A DNA stretch of 64,000 nucleotides from contig NZ_WWCN01000002.1 in NCBI RefSeq assembly GCF_009857445.1, positions 62,001-126,000 on the forward strand, given 5' to 3'. Positions 1 through 8,879 of the stretch are shown one piece after another. The notes below the pieces were generated by a model, which worked only from the letters and a program-made list of their open reading frames with translations, ran no database searches and was not told the DNA's origin. Numbering within the stretch: the first letter of the stretch is position 1; every line of letters starts with the position of its first letter. Source of the stretch: Duganella flavida. Lineage in GTDB: Bacteria > Pseudomonadota > Gammaproteobacteria > Burkholderiales > Burkholderiaceae_D. Both the position numbers and the translations under genes were made by a program.

Positions 1-590
1 CCGGCGTCGGTCGAACGGTCCGAGATATTGGCTTCAAAACCCAGCAAGGCCAGTTTGGCGCGTGCGCTCTCGGCGTCGGCCACTTCGCGGAAGGCGCCGG
101 CTTGCAGGTAGTAGGTGAATTTGTCATCGCCGGCTGCGGCATCGGCAGCGGCAGCAGCAGCTTTAGCCACTGGTTGCGGCGCGACGTTGGCGGCGTTAGG
201 CGCGGCGGCCGGTGCTGCCGGTTTGGTCGGCGTCGCCTGGATCTTGTCGACCACCGCTTGCAGCTGATCGGCCGCTGGTTTTACTGGTGCTGCCGGAGCG
301 GCAGGTGCAGCCGCCGGTGCTGCTGGCGTATCGCGCGAGAAGTCCTTGGCTGCTTCGCGCGCTGCTTCCTTGTTGCCGTACATTGGCTTGTTAGGATCGG
401 CGATCTGTCCCGCCGTTGGTTCCGCTGCTTTGCTCGGATGGCCTTTGTCCGTGAACGGCGTCGAGCCCTTGGTAATCATCAGCGCCACGACGACAGCGAT
501 ACTGAGGCCGATAACCAGGCCAATCACGATGCCGATGAAGGTGTTGCCTTGCTGCTGCGAACGAGGTGTAAAGCTGGAGCGGAAATTCAT
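1..590 (-). CDS. SPOR-domain cell-division/envelope protein (partial)
   Basis: The frame opens at ATG 590 on the minus strand and runs off the left edge, so only about 196 codons are visible and the C-terminus is missing. It has a short basic cytoplasmic N-terminus, one membrane segment at about residues 19-39, a long Ala/Pro-rich linker (about 85-150), and from about residue 156 the start of a SPOR domain (FTYYLQAGAF). SPOR domains bind denuded septal peptidoglycan, so an FtsN-like bitopic inner-membrane protein is inferred. It starts 21 bases after argS and is probably cotranscribed with it, an order common in Burkholderiales. Confidence 0.85.
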   Translation of the reverse strand, partial: MNFRSSFTPRSQQQGNTFIGIVIGLVIGLSIAVVVALMITKGSTPFTDKGHPSKAAEPTAGQIADPNKPMYGNKEAAREAAKDFSRDTPAAPAAAPAAPAAPVKPAADQLQAVVDKIQATPTKPAAPAAAPNAANVAPQPVAKAAAAAADAAAGDDKFTYYLQAGAFREVADAESARAKLALLGFEANISDRSTDA

Positions 591-611
591 TGTGCGGGAT
601 GTCCTTCGCAA

Positions 612-2321
612 TTACATTTTGTTAGGAGCCGAAACGCCGATCAGCGCCAGACCGTTGCGCAGCACTTGGCGGGTCGCGACCATCAGGGCGATACGCGCGG
701 CCTTCAGTGCTTCGTCGTCGACCAGCACGCGCTCCGCGAAGTAGAAGCTGTGCAGGTTGGCGGCCAGGTCGCGCAGGTAGAACGCGATCTGGTGCGGGCC
801 CAGTTCCGTTTGCGCGCGTGCCAGCGTTTCTGGATAGGCTGCCAGGGTCGCCAGCAGGGCGGCTTCGGTCGGCGCGGTCAGCGGCGACAGGTCGACGTTG
901 GCCAGCGTGGCTTCGTCGCCGGTCCACTGTTCCAGCATACGGCAGATACGCGCGTGGGCGTACTGCACGTAATAGACCGGGTTCTCGTCCGAGGTTTTCA
1001 GCGCGACGTCGACGTCGAACACGAATTCGGTGTCGGCTTTACGCGAGATCAGGAAGAAGCGCACAGCGTCGCGGCCCTTGGTGATGTCGCCGCCACCCGA
1101 CCATTCGATCAGGTCACGCACGGTGACGTAGGAACCGGCGCGCTTGGAGATCTTGACCTCTTCGCCGCCTTTCATCACGGTGACCATTTTGTGCAGCACG
1201 TAGTCCGGGAAGCCTTGCGGGATGCCGACGTTGACCGCTTGCAGGCCGGCGCGCACACGGGCGATGGTGCCGTGGTGGTCGGAGCCCTGCACGTTAATCG
1301 CTTGCTGGAAGCCGCGCTGGAATTTGACGATGTGGTAGGCCACGTCCGGCACGAAGTAGGTGTAGGTGCCGTCCTTCTTGCGCATCACGCGGTTCTTGTC
1401 ATCGCCGTAGTCCTCGGTGCGCAGCCACAGGGCGCCTTCTTCTTCGTAGGTCTTGCCGGATTTGTTCAGCATGTCGACGGCGGCATCCACTTTGCCGTCC
1501 GAGTACAGCGAGGACTCGAGGTAGTAGTTGTCGAACTTGACGCCGAAGGCTTGCAGGTCGATGTCCTGCTCATTGCGCAGGTAGGTCACGGCGAAGGCGC
1601 GGATCGATTCGATGTCTTCCACATCGCCCGAGGCGGTGGCTGGTGCGCCGTCCGATGCTGATACGGTTTTCTTGGCGGTGAAGTCGGCGGCGATGTCGGC
1701 GATGTAGTCGCCGTTGTAGGCCGATTCCGGCCACGCAGCGTCGCCCGGCTTGTGGCCACGCAGGCGCGCTTGCACCGAGTTGGCCAAGGTCTGGATTTGC
1801 ACGCCGGCGTCGTTGTAGTAGAACTCGCGGGTGACGTCGTAGCCTTGCGACACGAACAGCGAGGACAGGGCGTCGCCCAGTGCTGCCTGGCGGCCGTGGC
1901 CTACGTGCAGTGGGCCGGTCGGGTTGGCCGAGACGAATTCGATGATGACTTTTTTGCCGTTGCCAACATTCGCAACACCAAAGGCGGCGCCTTGCGCCAG
2001 CACGCTCTTGACCACCGACTGCTTGGCGGCGGCGCTGACGCGCAAGTTGATGAAGCCCGGACCGGCGATGTCGGCGCTGTCGACCAGACCGTTGCGAGCC
2101 GGATCGGCCATCAGAGCGTCGACCAGCTTGGTGGCCAGTTCGCGCGGGTTCATTTTCAGCTGCTTGGCCAGCTGCATGGCGACGTTACAAGCCACATCAC
2201 CGTGCGACGGGTCGCGTGGTCGTTCCAGCACGACGTTGGCAACCACTTCGGTGCCGGCGAGAATAGGGGCGAGGGCGGCCTGGAACAGGGCGGTAATGTC
2301 TTGTTTTTGTTGGGCTAACAT
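612..2321 (-). CDS. argS: Arginyl-tRNA synthetase
   Basis: Class I aminoacyl-tRNA synthetase that charges tRNA-Arg in the cytoplasm. The 569-residue length is normal for the family. The N-terminal tRNA D-loop-binding domain covers about residues 5-105. The HIGH-type signature is HVGH at 139-142, and the KMSKS-type loop reads KISKR at 390-394. The C-terminal anticodon-binding domain ends in the usual short tail. A low-complexity Ala/Ser/Thr stretch near residues 215-235 ([12 protein letters not shown]) looks like a lineage-specific loop. First gene of a probable operon with the downstream SPOR protein. Confidence 0.97.
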   Translation of the reverse strand: MLAQQKQDITALFQAALAPILAGTEVVANVVLERPRDPSHGDVACNVAMQLAKQLKMNPRELATKLVDALMADPARNGLVDSADIAGPGFINLRVSAAAKQSVVKSVLAQGAAFGVANVGNGKKVIIEFVSANPTGPLHVGHGRQAALGDALSSLFVSQGYDVTREFYYNDAGVQIQTLANSVQARLRGHKPGDAAWPESAYNGDYIADIAADFTAKKTVSASDGAPATASGDVEDIESIRAFAVTYLRNEQDIDLQAFGVKFDNYYLESSLYSDGKVDAAVDMLNKSGKTYEEEGALWLRTEDYGDDKNRVMRKKDGTYTYFVPDVAYHIVKFQRGFQQAINVQGSDHHGTIARVRAGLQAVNVGIPQGFPDYVLHKMVTVMKGGEEVKISKRAGSYVTVRDLIEWSGGGDITKGRDAVRFFLISRKADTEFVFDVDVALKTSDENPVYYVQYAHARICRMLEQWTGDEATLANVDLSPLTAPTEAALLATLAAYPETLARAQTELGPHQIAFYLRDLAANLHSFYFAERVLVDDEALKAARIALMVATRQVLRNGLALIGVSAPNKM

Positions 2322-2430
2322 GCGCTTAGAAATTCATCAGATAGTGGAAACGGCGGGCGCGTCAACGCCTGCCAAACAGCGGTAATTATACTGTGTTGAC
2401 CGGCGAACGGCGTCGTGAACAGGATGTTGT

Positions 2431-2841
2431 TTAGTGTATAAACTTTGCGGCCGAGAAGGCGATGGTGGCAACCACGGCGGAGAGGGTGATCGAGGTGCCG
2501 ACAAACCACCGGATGAGCCGCGCTTCCATTTGCGCCATTCGCACGTCCAGTTGTGCGATTTTGTCATCTTGCGCGCGGAAAAAGGTCATTGTCCTGACGT
2601 CCAGCGCGCCGATGGATTCCTGCATTTTGATGCCGAGATTGGCAACATCTTCCCGCGTCGAGTAGTTGGACTTAATGACCGCGACATCAATCTCCACGTC
2701 GTGCAACCTTTCGCCGAAGGTGCCCACTTGCCCCTGCAGCGTTGTCATTTGCCCCTGTAGCGTTGTCACCTGCCCCTGCAGCGTGACTACCCGATCAATG
2801 ATTTGATTGGTAGTGGGTTCGGATTTAATTTGGGTATCCAT
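2431..2841 (-). CDS. Small coiled-coil protein with C-terminal membrane anchor
   Basis: 136 residues, no recognised family. The N-terminal half is a heptad-type coiled coil containing three copies of a seven-residue unit of the form V/M-T-T-L-Q-G-Q (about residues 17-40), encoded by three 21-bp direct repeats. A second helical stretch follows. A single hydrophobic segment near the C-terminus (about 112-130) leaves a very short tail. The design is that of a tail-anchored or bitopic coiled-coil protein, similar in shape to the small proteins annotated DUF1640-like, but membership is not established. It is divergent from rsmB. Confidence 0.6.
   Translation of the reverse strand: MDTQIKSEPTTNQIIDRVVTLQGQVTTLQGQMTTLQGQVGTFGERLHDVEIDVAVIKSNYSTREDVANLGIKMQESIGALDVRTMTFFRAQDDKIAQLDVRMAQMEARLIRWFVGTSITLSAVVATIAFSAAKFIH
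2729..2791 (-). repeat. Three tandem 21-bp repeats inside the coiled-coil gene
   Basis: Three consecutive 21-base units (2729-2749, 2750-2770, 2771-2791) share the core TGCCCCTG(C/T)AGCGT. The first two differ at only a few positions; the third diverges near its end. Each unit encodes exactly one heptad, so copy-number change would lengthen or shorten the coiled coil without shifting the frame. Confidence 0.85.
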
Positions 2842-2988
2842 GTGCCGATACTACGCCTGAAAACACGCCTACGTTTGTGTCAAATCAAGCGGTACGGATA
2901 CAAGTGTTTACATATGTCGTAATCGCCTTGTCATAGGCTCTCCTGTATACTGCGCGATCACAGCCGTCACCCATTCTGGAATTAACAT

Positions 2989-4401
2989 ATGAACAAGCGT
3001 CCAACGCTCTCTTTGAAGTCGCCCGCCAAGTCCAAGCCGGCTGCGCCGAAAATGCGCTCCAGCCATGCGCGCGACCTGAAACCAGCGTTGCAGACAGGTT
3101 TCCAAACTAATCTCAAGCAGGATTCGCTGGCCTACAGCCTGATCGGCGCGGCCAATGCCATCGCCCAAGTCAAGAATGGCACCAATTTGCCGCAGGCGCT
3201 GGCACAAGTGTGGGGCCAACTGCCGGACGTCACGCCGCAAGCGCGCGGCGCCATGCAGGATATCGCCTACCGCGCCATGCGCCAGCTGGGCCAGAGCGAG
3301 GCTCTGATCTCCTTGATGGCGCCGAAAGCGCCGGAAGCGCTGGTCGGTGCGCTGCTATCCTGCGCACTGGCGCTGATGACGGCCCCGGACGACACCCCGC
3401 CGTACGAAGAATTCACCATCGTCGACCAGACCGTGACGGCAGCCGACGCCCACCCGGACACCGCCCGTGCCAAGGGTATGGTCAACGCCGTGCTGCGCCG
3501 CTTCCTGCGCGAGCGCAAGGCGCTGCTGGACGCGGTCCTGCTGCAACCAGTAGCAAAATGGAACTATCCGCAATGGTGGATCGACGCGGTTAAAACCGCC
3601 TGGCCGCAAGACTGGCAGGGCGTGCTGGCAACCGGTAACACCGCGCCGCCGCTGACCCTGCGCATCAACGCCCGCAAGACCAGCATCGAGCAATACCTGG
3701 CCAAGCTGGCTGAGGCCGGCATGGCCGCAACCCAGATCGGCCCCTACGCCGTGCGGCTGGCCAAGCCGGTCGGCGTACATTTGATCCCGGGCTTCGATGA
3801 AGGCCTGGTCTCGGTGCAGGACGCCGGCGCCCAGCTGGCCGCGCCGCTGCTGGACGTCCAAAACGGTATGCGCGTGCTGGATGCCTGCGCCGCGCCGGGC
3901 GGCAAGACTTGCCACATCCTGGAACTGGCCGACGCCCACGTCACCGCGCTGGATGCCGATGCCAAGCGCCTGGCCCGCGTTGGTGAAAATCTCGAACGCC
4001 TGGAATTGCAAGCCGCACTGAAGGCGGCCGACGCCCAACATAACGACTGGTGGGACGGTGAAAAGTTCGACCGTATTCTGGCCGACGTGCCGTGTACCGC
4101 TTCCGGCATCGTGCGCCGCCACCCGGATATCCGCTGGCTGCGCCGCAAGGGCGACGCGCTCCAACTTGCAACACTTTCCGGCAAAATCCTCGACAATCTT
4201 TGGCAGATGCTGGCACCGGGTGGTAAATTGCTATTCGTGACATGTTCCTTGTGGCCGCAGGAATCCGAGGCGCAGGCGGCCGCTTTTGCAGTACGCAACC
4301 AGGCTGTCCGACTGGATGCGCCCGGTCAATTGCTCCCCGCCGGCGGCTCCGGGCAGGATCACGATGGTTTGTTCTACGCGCTGTTTGAGAAAAATGCGTA
4401 A
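2989..4401 (+). CDS. rsmB: 16S rRNA (cytosine-967 C5)-methyltransferase
   Basis: SAM-dependent m5C methyltransferase of the RsmB/Sun family that modifies C967 of 16S rRNA. The N-terminal half (about residues 35-190) is the NusB-like RNA-binding domain; the C-terminal half is the Rossmann methyltransferase. The SAM-binding motif DACAAPGGKT is present. The two family cysteines are both visible: Cys369 in PCTASG and the catalytic Cys419 in VTCS. The 470-residue length is slightly above the usual 430-450 because of a basic N-terminal extension. Its stop overlaps the start of the next gene by 8 bases, suggesting translational coupling. Confidence 0.96.
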   Translation: MNKRPTLSLKSPAKSKPAAPKMRSSHARDLKPALQTGFQTNLKQDSLAYSLIGAANAIAQVKNGTNLPQALAQVWGQLPDVTPQARGAMQDIAYRAMRQLGQSEALISLMAPKAPEALVGALLSCALALMTAPDDTPPYEEFTIVDQTVTAADAHPDTARAKGMVNAVLRRFLRERKALLDAVLLQPVAKWNYPQWWIDAVKTAWPQDWQGVLATGNTAPPLTLRINARKTSIEQYLAKLAEAGMAATQIGPYAVRLAKPVGVHLIPGFDEGLVSVQDAGAQLAAPLLDVQNGMRVLDACAAPGGKTCHILELADAHVTALDADAKRLARVGENLERLELQAALKAADAQHNDWWDGEKFDRILADVPCTASGIVRRHPDIRWLRRKGDALQLATLSGKILDNLWQMLAPGGKLLFVTCSLWPQESEAQAAAFAVRNQAVRLDAPGQLLPAGGSGQDHDGLFYALFEKNA

Positions 4402-4993
4402 CCTCTTGAGTACCGGCCCCCACGTGACCTTACGATTTTTTCGCCTTCTGATCGGATCCCTGCTGATGCTGCTGGCTTTGCTGCCGCAGCTGTCGCATGC
4501 CGCCGAAGGCGTGGAAATCCGTCGCGCGGTGGTCGAGGCTACCGAGGACGGCTATCGCCTCTCGGCCACTTATGGCTTTGAACTGAGCCACGAGATGGAA
4601 GATGCCCTGCAATACGGCAAAACCCTGTACTTCTACACCGAAATCGAATTTACCCGCCCGCGCTGGTACTGGTTCGATGAAAAAGCCATCACTGCGCGCC
4701 AGACCGTCAGCCTGTCGTACAACGTGCTGACCCGCCAGTACAACGTCGCCGTCAGCGGCAGCGTGCACCAGAGCTTCTCCTCGCTGGAAGATGCGCTATT
4801 CCTGATCCGTCGTCCGAATCGCTGGCTGGTGGCCGCGCGCGGCGCGCTCAAGGTGGGCGAAACTTACAACGTGAAACTCAGTATGGGCCTCGATCCCAAC
4901 TACGTGCCCAAGCCGCTCAAGGTCAATGCCCTCAACAACAACGAGTGGCGCATGGTGTCCGATAAAAAGTCCTTCCAGTACAGGGCCGAGTAA
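4394..4993 (+). CDS. DUF4390 exported protein
   Basis: 199-residue predicted exported protein. The ATG at 4394 overlaps the rsmB stop and gives a clean signal peptide (hydrophobic core about residues 16-33, cleavage after SHA). An upstream extension of the frame lies wholly inside rsmB and is rejected. The mature part is beta-rich and matches my recollection of DUF4390 proteins, which in Betaproteobacteria sit between rsmB and an NtrY-type kinase. Its stop abuts the kinase start with no gap. A role as periplasmic accessory to the kinase is only an inference from this conserved order. Confidence 0.85.
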   Translation: MRNLLSTGPHVTLRFFRLLIGSLLMLLALLPQLSHAAEGVEIRRAVVEATEDGYRLSATYGFELSHEMEDALQYGKTLYFYTEIEFTRPRWYWFDEKAITARQTVSLSYNVLTRQYNVAVSGSVHQSFSSLEDALFLIRRPNRWLVAARGALKVGETYNVKLSMGLDPNYVPKPLKVNALNNNEWRMVSDKKSFQYRAE

Positions 4994-7285
4994 GTGAAGA
5001 CGGCCTTGCGGTATTTTTTCGTCGTTGGCGGCGGCATTGTCAGTATCCTGCTGTTCCTGCTGGCTTCGGCCTCCGATAATTCCGGCTTCTTCGACCGCTA
5101 CTACGGCTGGCTGCTGGGCCTGAACGCGGCGGTGGCCGGTGCGCTGCTGCTGCTGGTGGCGGTCTCCCTGTTCCGCCTGTACGCCCGCTTCAAGGCCGGT
5201 AAGTTCGGCTCCAAGCTGATGACGCGGCTGGTACTGCTGTTTGCCGCCATTGGCGTGCTGCCGGGGCTGGTGATCTTCCTGGTCTCGGTGCAGTTCGTTT
5301 CCCATTCGATTGAGTCCTGGTTCAACGTGCCGGTGGAAGAGGCGCTGGAGTCCGGCATCAACCTCAGCCGCGCCGGTCTCGACCGCGCCGTTGGCGAGCT
5401 GACCGTGGTGGCCAATCGCACTGTGCAGGATCTGGCCGACCGTCCGTTTGGCACCGAGCGCGCCACGCTGGCAGCGCTGGTCAAGGGCCAGACCGGCATG
5501 CAGAACGCCATCATCGTTGACGCCGAGGGCGGGCTGGTGGTGAGCGCGCGCGCCAGCCGCAGCGGCAACCTCAGCGCCGACCTGCCGACCCGCGACATGA
5601 TGGCCAAGGTGCGCAAGGACGATGTCTACGGCGCACCGGAAGGCGGCAACGAGCTGCACAGCGACCTGGTCAACGCGCCGTTGCCGGCCGAAACCGTGAA
5701 CCAGCTGCGCCTGCGCGTGCTGGTCGCCATCCCCGACCACGTGCAGCCGAACGGCACCCACCTGGCGCCGCGCTACCTGCAACTGCTGCAACTGGCGCCG
5801 GCCCAGCTGGCGGCCGACGGCGAAACCATCCGCGCCGCCTATGCTGATTACAAGGAGCGCTTCGACGCCCGTCTCGGCCTGCGCAAAATGTACATCGTGA
5901 CGCTGACGCTGACGCTGCTGCTGGCGGTGTTCGGCGCCATCGCCAGCGCCTTCCTGATCGCCAGCGACCTGGCGCAGCCGCTGCTGCTGCTGGCCGAAGG
6001 TACGCGCGCGGTGGCCGAGGGCGACTTATCGCCGCGGCCTATCGTCGCCACTTCGGACGAGCTAGGCACGCTGACCCAATCCTTCAACACCATGACGCGC
6101 CAGCTGTCGGACGCCCGCAGTGCGGTTGAACGCAACCGTTCAGCGCTGCAAACCGCCAAGGCCCACCTGGAGTCGGTGCTGGCCAATATGTCGGCGGGCG
6201 TGATGGTGCTGGACCATGAATTCCATCTGGTCAGCTGCAATGATTCGGTCGAGCGCATCCTGCAGCAGGCCGGCGTTACCATGATCGGCCAGAAGCTCGA
6301 TGAGATCGAAGGCTTGCAGGAATTCGGCGGCGCCATTGTGGCCGCGTTTGCGGCGCAGAACGCGCAGTCGGCGGCCGGCCGCAACGTCACGCGCCTGCAC
6401 TGGCAGCGCCAGATTGAAGTGCCGCGCCAGGCCATCGGCGTGGAAGGTAACGACCTGACTTTGCTGACGCGCGGTTCGCGCTTGCCAGTTGAAGGCGGTA
6501 GCGGCTACCTGGTGGTGTTCGACGATATCTCCGACGTGATCTCGGCCCAGCGCTCGATCGCCTGGGGCGAAGTGGCGCGCCGCCTGGCGCACGAAATCAA
6601 AAATCCGCTGACGCCGATCCAGCTATCGGCCGAGCGCATGCAGATGAAGCTGGAAGACAAGCTGATGCCGGCCGATGTCGAGCTGCTCAACAAAGGCACG
6701 GCCACCATCGTCAACCAGGTGGCGGCCATGAAGCGCATGGTGGACGACTTCCGCGACTACGCCAAGACCCCGCCAGCTGTGCTGGAGTCGCTCGACCTGA
6801 ACGCGCTGATCGACGAGATCCTGCACCTCTACATCAGCGGTGAAGGAAACGACATTATTCACCCGCAGTTGGGCGCTGGTCTGCCGCGCGTGATGGGCGA
6901 TCCGACCCAGCTGCGCCAGGTGATCCACAACCTGCTGCAGAACGCGCAAGACGCGATGGCCGAGCTGCCTGCCGACGCACCGCAAGCACGCATTGACGTG
7001 ATCACCGAAGCCATTCATTATCAGGGCGCGGACGGCAGCACGCGTACCGCAGTGCGCTTGGCGATCGCGGATAACGGCCCGGGTTTTGCGCCGAAAATCC
7101 TGGCGCGCGCGTTTGAACCGTATGTCACGTCGAAGGCGCGCGGCACCGGCCTCGGCCTCCCGATGGTGAAAAAAATTATCGAAGAACATGGCGGACGGAT
7201 CGATATCCAGAACCATGGCGATAGAAGTGGCGCGTCAGTGCTGATTTTGCTGTTAAAGTTAGCTCCGGCGACGCAAAATGGCTAA
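4994..7285 (+). CDS. NtrY-like sensor histidine kinase
   Basis: 763-residue membrane histidine kinase starting at GTG 4994 immediately after the preceding stop. Three N-terminal membrane segments lie within residues 8-105, then a periplasmic domain to about 295, a further membrane helix (about 297-318), HAMP (to about 370), a PAS domain (about 385-485), the HisKA dimerisation helix with phospho-acceptor His533 in RRLAHEIKNPLTP, and a C-terminal ATPase with N and G boxes (NLLQNAQDAM, GTGLGLPMVKK). This is the NtrY layout. The cognate regulator is the next gene. Whether the signal is nitrogen status, redox or envelope stress cannot be read from sequence. Confidence 0.93.
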   Translation: MKTALRYFFVVGGGIVSILLFLLASASDNSGFFDRYYGWLLGLNAAVAGALLLLVAVSLFRLYARFKAGKFGSKLMTRLVLLFAAIGVLPGLVIFLVSVQFVSHSIESWFNVPVEEALESGINLSRAGLDRAVGELTVVANRTVQDLADRPFGTERATLAALVKGQTGMQNAIIVDAEGGLVVSARASRSGNLSADLPTRDMMAKVRKDDVYGAPEGGNELHSDLVNAPLPAETVNQLRLRVLVAIPDHVQPNGTHLAPRYLQLLQLAPAQLAADGETIRAAYADYKERFDARLGLRKMYIVTLTLTLLLAVFGAIASAFLIASDLAQPLLLLAEGTRAVAEGDLSPRPIVATSDELGTLTQSFNTMTRQLSDARSAVERNRSALQTAKAHLESVLANMSAGVMVLDHEFHLVSCNDSVERILQQAGVTMIGQKLDEIEGLQEFGGAIVAAFAAQNAQSAAGRNVTRLHWQRQIEVPRQAIGVEGNDLTLLTRGSRLPVEGGSGYLVVFDDISDVISAQRSIAWGEVARRLAHEIKNPLTPIQLSAERMQMKLEDKLMPADVELLNKGTATIVNQVAAMKRMVDDFRDYAKTPPAVLESLDLNALIDEILHLYISGEGNDIIHPQLGAGLPRVMGDPTQLRQVIHNLLQNAQDAMAELPADAPQARIDVITEAIHYQGADGSTRTAVRLAIADNGPGFAPKILARAFEPYVTSKARGTGLGLPMVKKIIEEHGGRIDIQNHGDRSGASVLILLLKLAPATQNG

Positions 7286-7345
7286 AGCGCTATGAATTAC
7301 AAAAATCATTGCTGTCTAGAGATGGCGAAATGAGGACAAGGGAAG

Positions 7346-8059
7346 ATGGCAAACATTCTGGTGGTTGACGATGAAATGGGTATCCGCGAGTTGCTCTCGG
7401 AAATCTTGAGCGACGAGGGACATGCAATACAGCTGGCCGAAAACGCCCAGCAGGCGCGTGAAGCGCGTGCGCAAGGTGCGCCGGACCTGGTGCTGCTCGA
7501 TATCTGGATGCCGGATACGGATGGCGTCACCCTGCTCAAGGAATGGCAACGCGACGGCTTGCTCACCATGCCGGTGATCATGATGTCGGGCCACGCCACG
7601 ATCGATACGGCGGTGGAGGCCACCCGCATCGGCGCGCTGAATTTCCTGGAAAAACCGATCGCCCTGCAAAAGCTGTTGAAAGCCGTGCAGGCTGGTCTGA
7701 CCCGTGCCCAGGAAACCGTGCGCGCGCCAGCACTGGCGCCGCGTCCGATCGCGACGGCGCAGCCGGAAGAAGTAAGCTCGCCGGGCTTCGCCCAGCCGGT
7801 CGCTTCGGCGCAGATCGCAGTGCGCGGCGGCGCCACCGTGGCCGGTGCGGACAACCACATGTTCAACCTGTCGTTCGACCTGCCGCTGCGTGAGGCGCGC
7901 GACGCCTTTGAACGCATGTACTTCGAACACCACCTGGGCCGCGAAGGCGGCAGCATGACCCGCGTAGCGGAAAAAACCGGGCTGGAGCGCACCCACTTGT
8001 ACCGCAAGCTCAAGCAGTTGGGCGTGGAGCCGGGCAAACTGGCCAAAAAGAACGCCTGA
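7346..8059 (+). CDS. Receiver-Fis response regulator lacking the AAA+ domain
   Basis: 237-residue regulator. The receiver domain (1-120) has acidic pocket Asp8/Asp9, phospho-acceptor Asp52 (VLLDIWMP), Ser80 and Lys103. A low-complexity linker (about 125-165) follows, then a Fis-type helix-turn-helix at the C-terminus (EKTGLERTHLYRKLKQLGV). NtrX proteins normally carry a sigma54-activating AAA+ ATPase between these domains; it is absent here, with no sign of a frameshift. The protein should therefore bind DNA but not remodel sigma54 holoenzyme. It lies 60 bases after its kinase partner. Confidence 0.9.
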   Translation: MANILVVDDEMGIRELLSEILSDEGHAIQLAENAQQAREARAQGAPDLVLLDIWMPDTDGVTLLKEWQRDGLLTMPVIMMSGHATIDTAVEATRIGALNFLEKPIALQKLLKAVQAGLTRAQETVRAPALAPRPIATAQPEEVSSPGFAQPVASAQIAVRGGATVAGADNHMFNLSFDLPLREARDAFERMYFEHHLGREGGSMTRVAEKTGLERTHLYRKLKQLGVEPGKLAKKNA

Positions 8060-8063
8060 GTCC

Positions 8064-8468
8064 GTGACTGGCCAAGCTGCGGACCGTGCGCCGGTCCCGA
8101 CCTGGCTGGTCACTGGCCCCCGCGCCGGCGCGCGCGAGGCGGCCATTGCGGCCCATCTCTCATCGGAGGGGGCCAGCGTCATCATTCTGGAGGGCTTGTC
8201 GGACGGCGGTTCGGCCCTTGTCTTCGACCCGGCCGAGGGTCCCTATCGCTTTGAAACCACACCGCAAGTGTTGCGTATCGCTCCGGGCTGCCTCCATTGC
8301 AGCGGTAATCTGATTTTGCGAGTAACATTAAACCGTGTGTTGCGCCGTCCCCCCGCGCAGCTCTACATCAGCCTGGCCTCCGCCGAGCACCTGGAACTGC
8401 TGCGTTCCTGGCTGTCCGAGGCGCCCTACGGGACCTTGCTGGATTTGCAAGACGACATCGCGGCCTAG
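8064..8468 (+). CDS. Small protein resembling a CobW/G3E GTPase fragment
   Basis: 134 residues from GTG 8064, four bases after the regulator stop, so cotranscribed. The start TWLVTGPRAGAREAAIAAHL resembles the beginning of a P-loop domain but lacks the GKS/T triad (GPRAGARE in its place). The later APGCLHCSGNL resembles the GCxxC metal-binding segment of CobW-type GTPases, followed by a helix with VTLNRVLR. It looks like a minimal, probably nucleotide-binding-defective relative of that superfamily. Family assignment is tentative; the reading frame itself is well supported by context and codon bias. Confidence 0.65.
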   Translation: MTGQAADRAPVPTWLVTGPRAGAREAAIAAHLSSEGASVIILEGLSDGGSALVFDPAEGPYRFETTPQVLRIAPGCLHCSGNLILRVTLNRVLRRPPAQLYISLASAEHLELLRSWLSEAPYGTLLDLQDDIAA

Positions 8469-8568
8469 CCCACGCCCGCTGATAGACCTTGAAATGGACC
8501 GTTTTCAACCCCAACTGGGTCATGAAGGCGGAACCTCAGGTGTTTCGCCCCTTGTGAAAGGAAGCAAA

Positions 8569-8826
8569 ATGAACCTCATCTACAACAGCGAGCAATATAG
8601 TGTTGTCGAATTCGGCGCCGACCGGACTCTGGACGCCTTGCGTTTTGGTGGCTATGAAATCGTCGACAAGGGCGGCAAGCGTGAAATCTTCATCGCCGGC
8701 ATCCTGGCACAGCACTTCCGCCGCGACGTCAACGAACTGATCGCCGGCGAGCCGACCATGGCGGAAATCGATGAATTCCTCGGCAGCTACGACGCGCTGA
8801 TGAGTCAGCCAGTGCTTCTGCATTAA
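8569..8826 (+). CDS. DUF3567 protein
   Basis: 85-residue cytoplasmic protein starting at ATG 8569 with a GAAAGGA ribosome site 8 bases upstream; a longer frame from 8335 overlaps the previous gene and is not needed. No membrane segment. The sequence (MNLIYNSEQYSVVEFG at the start) matches my memory of DUF3567, a small family found almost only in Betaproteobacteria, with no known function. It sits about 100 bases after the preceding small gene. Confidence 0.85.
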   Translation: MNLIYNSEQYSVVEFGADRTLDALRFGGYEIVDKGGKREIFIAGILAQHFRRDVNELIAGEPTMAEIDEFLGSYDALMSQPVLLH

Positions 8827-8847
8827 TCGCATAAAAAGGGCCGGTTA

Positions 8848-8879
8848 GCACATGGCGTGGTTATAATCACGCCATGTGC
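8848..8879 (+). promoter_or_regulatory. Perfect 12-bp inverted repeat enclosing a -10 box and the start codon
   Basis: GCACATGGCGTG (8848-8859) is repeated in perfect inverted form at 8868-8879, separated by 8 bases containing TATAAT (8862-8867). The right arm contains the ATG (8874) of the glutamine amidotransferase gene. If TATAAT is the -10 box, transcription would begin at about the start codon, giving a leaderless mRNA. No good -35 box is seen, which would fit an activator or repressor bound to the palindrome. Confidence 0.55.

Noticed and set aside
102..1661. 519-codon frame antisense to argS and the SPOR gene
   Set aside because: Low-complexity Arg/Cys/Gly start and no domain; both sense genes are certain.
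2729..2791. CRISPR-like array
   Set aside because: The repeats are contiguous with no spacers and lie in frame inside a coding region.
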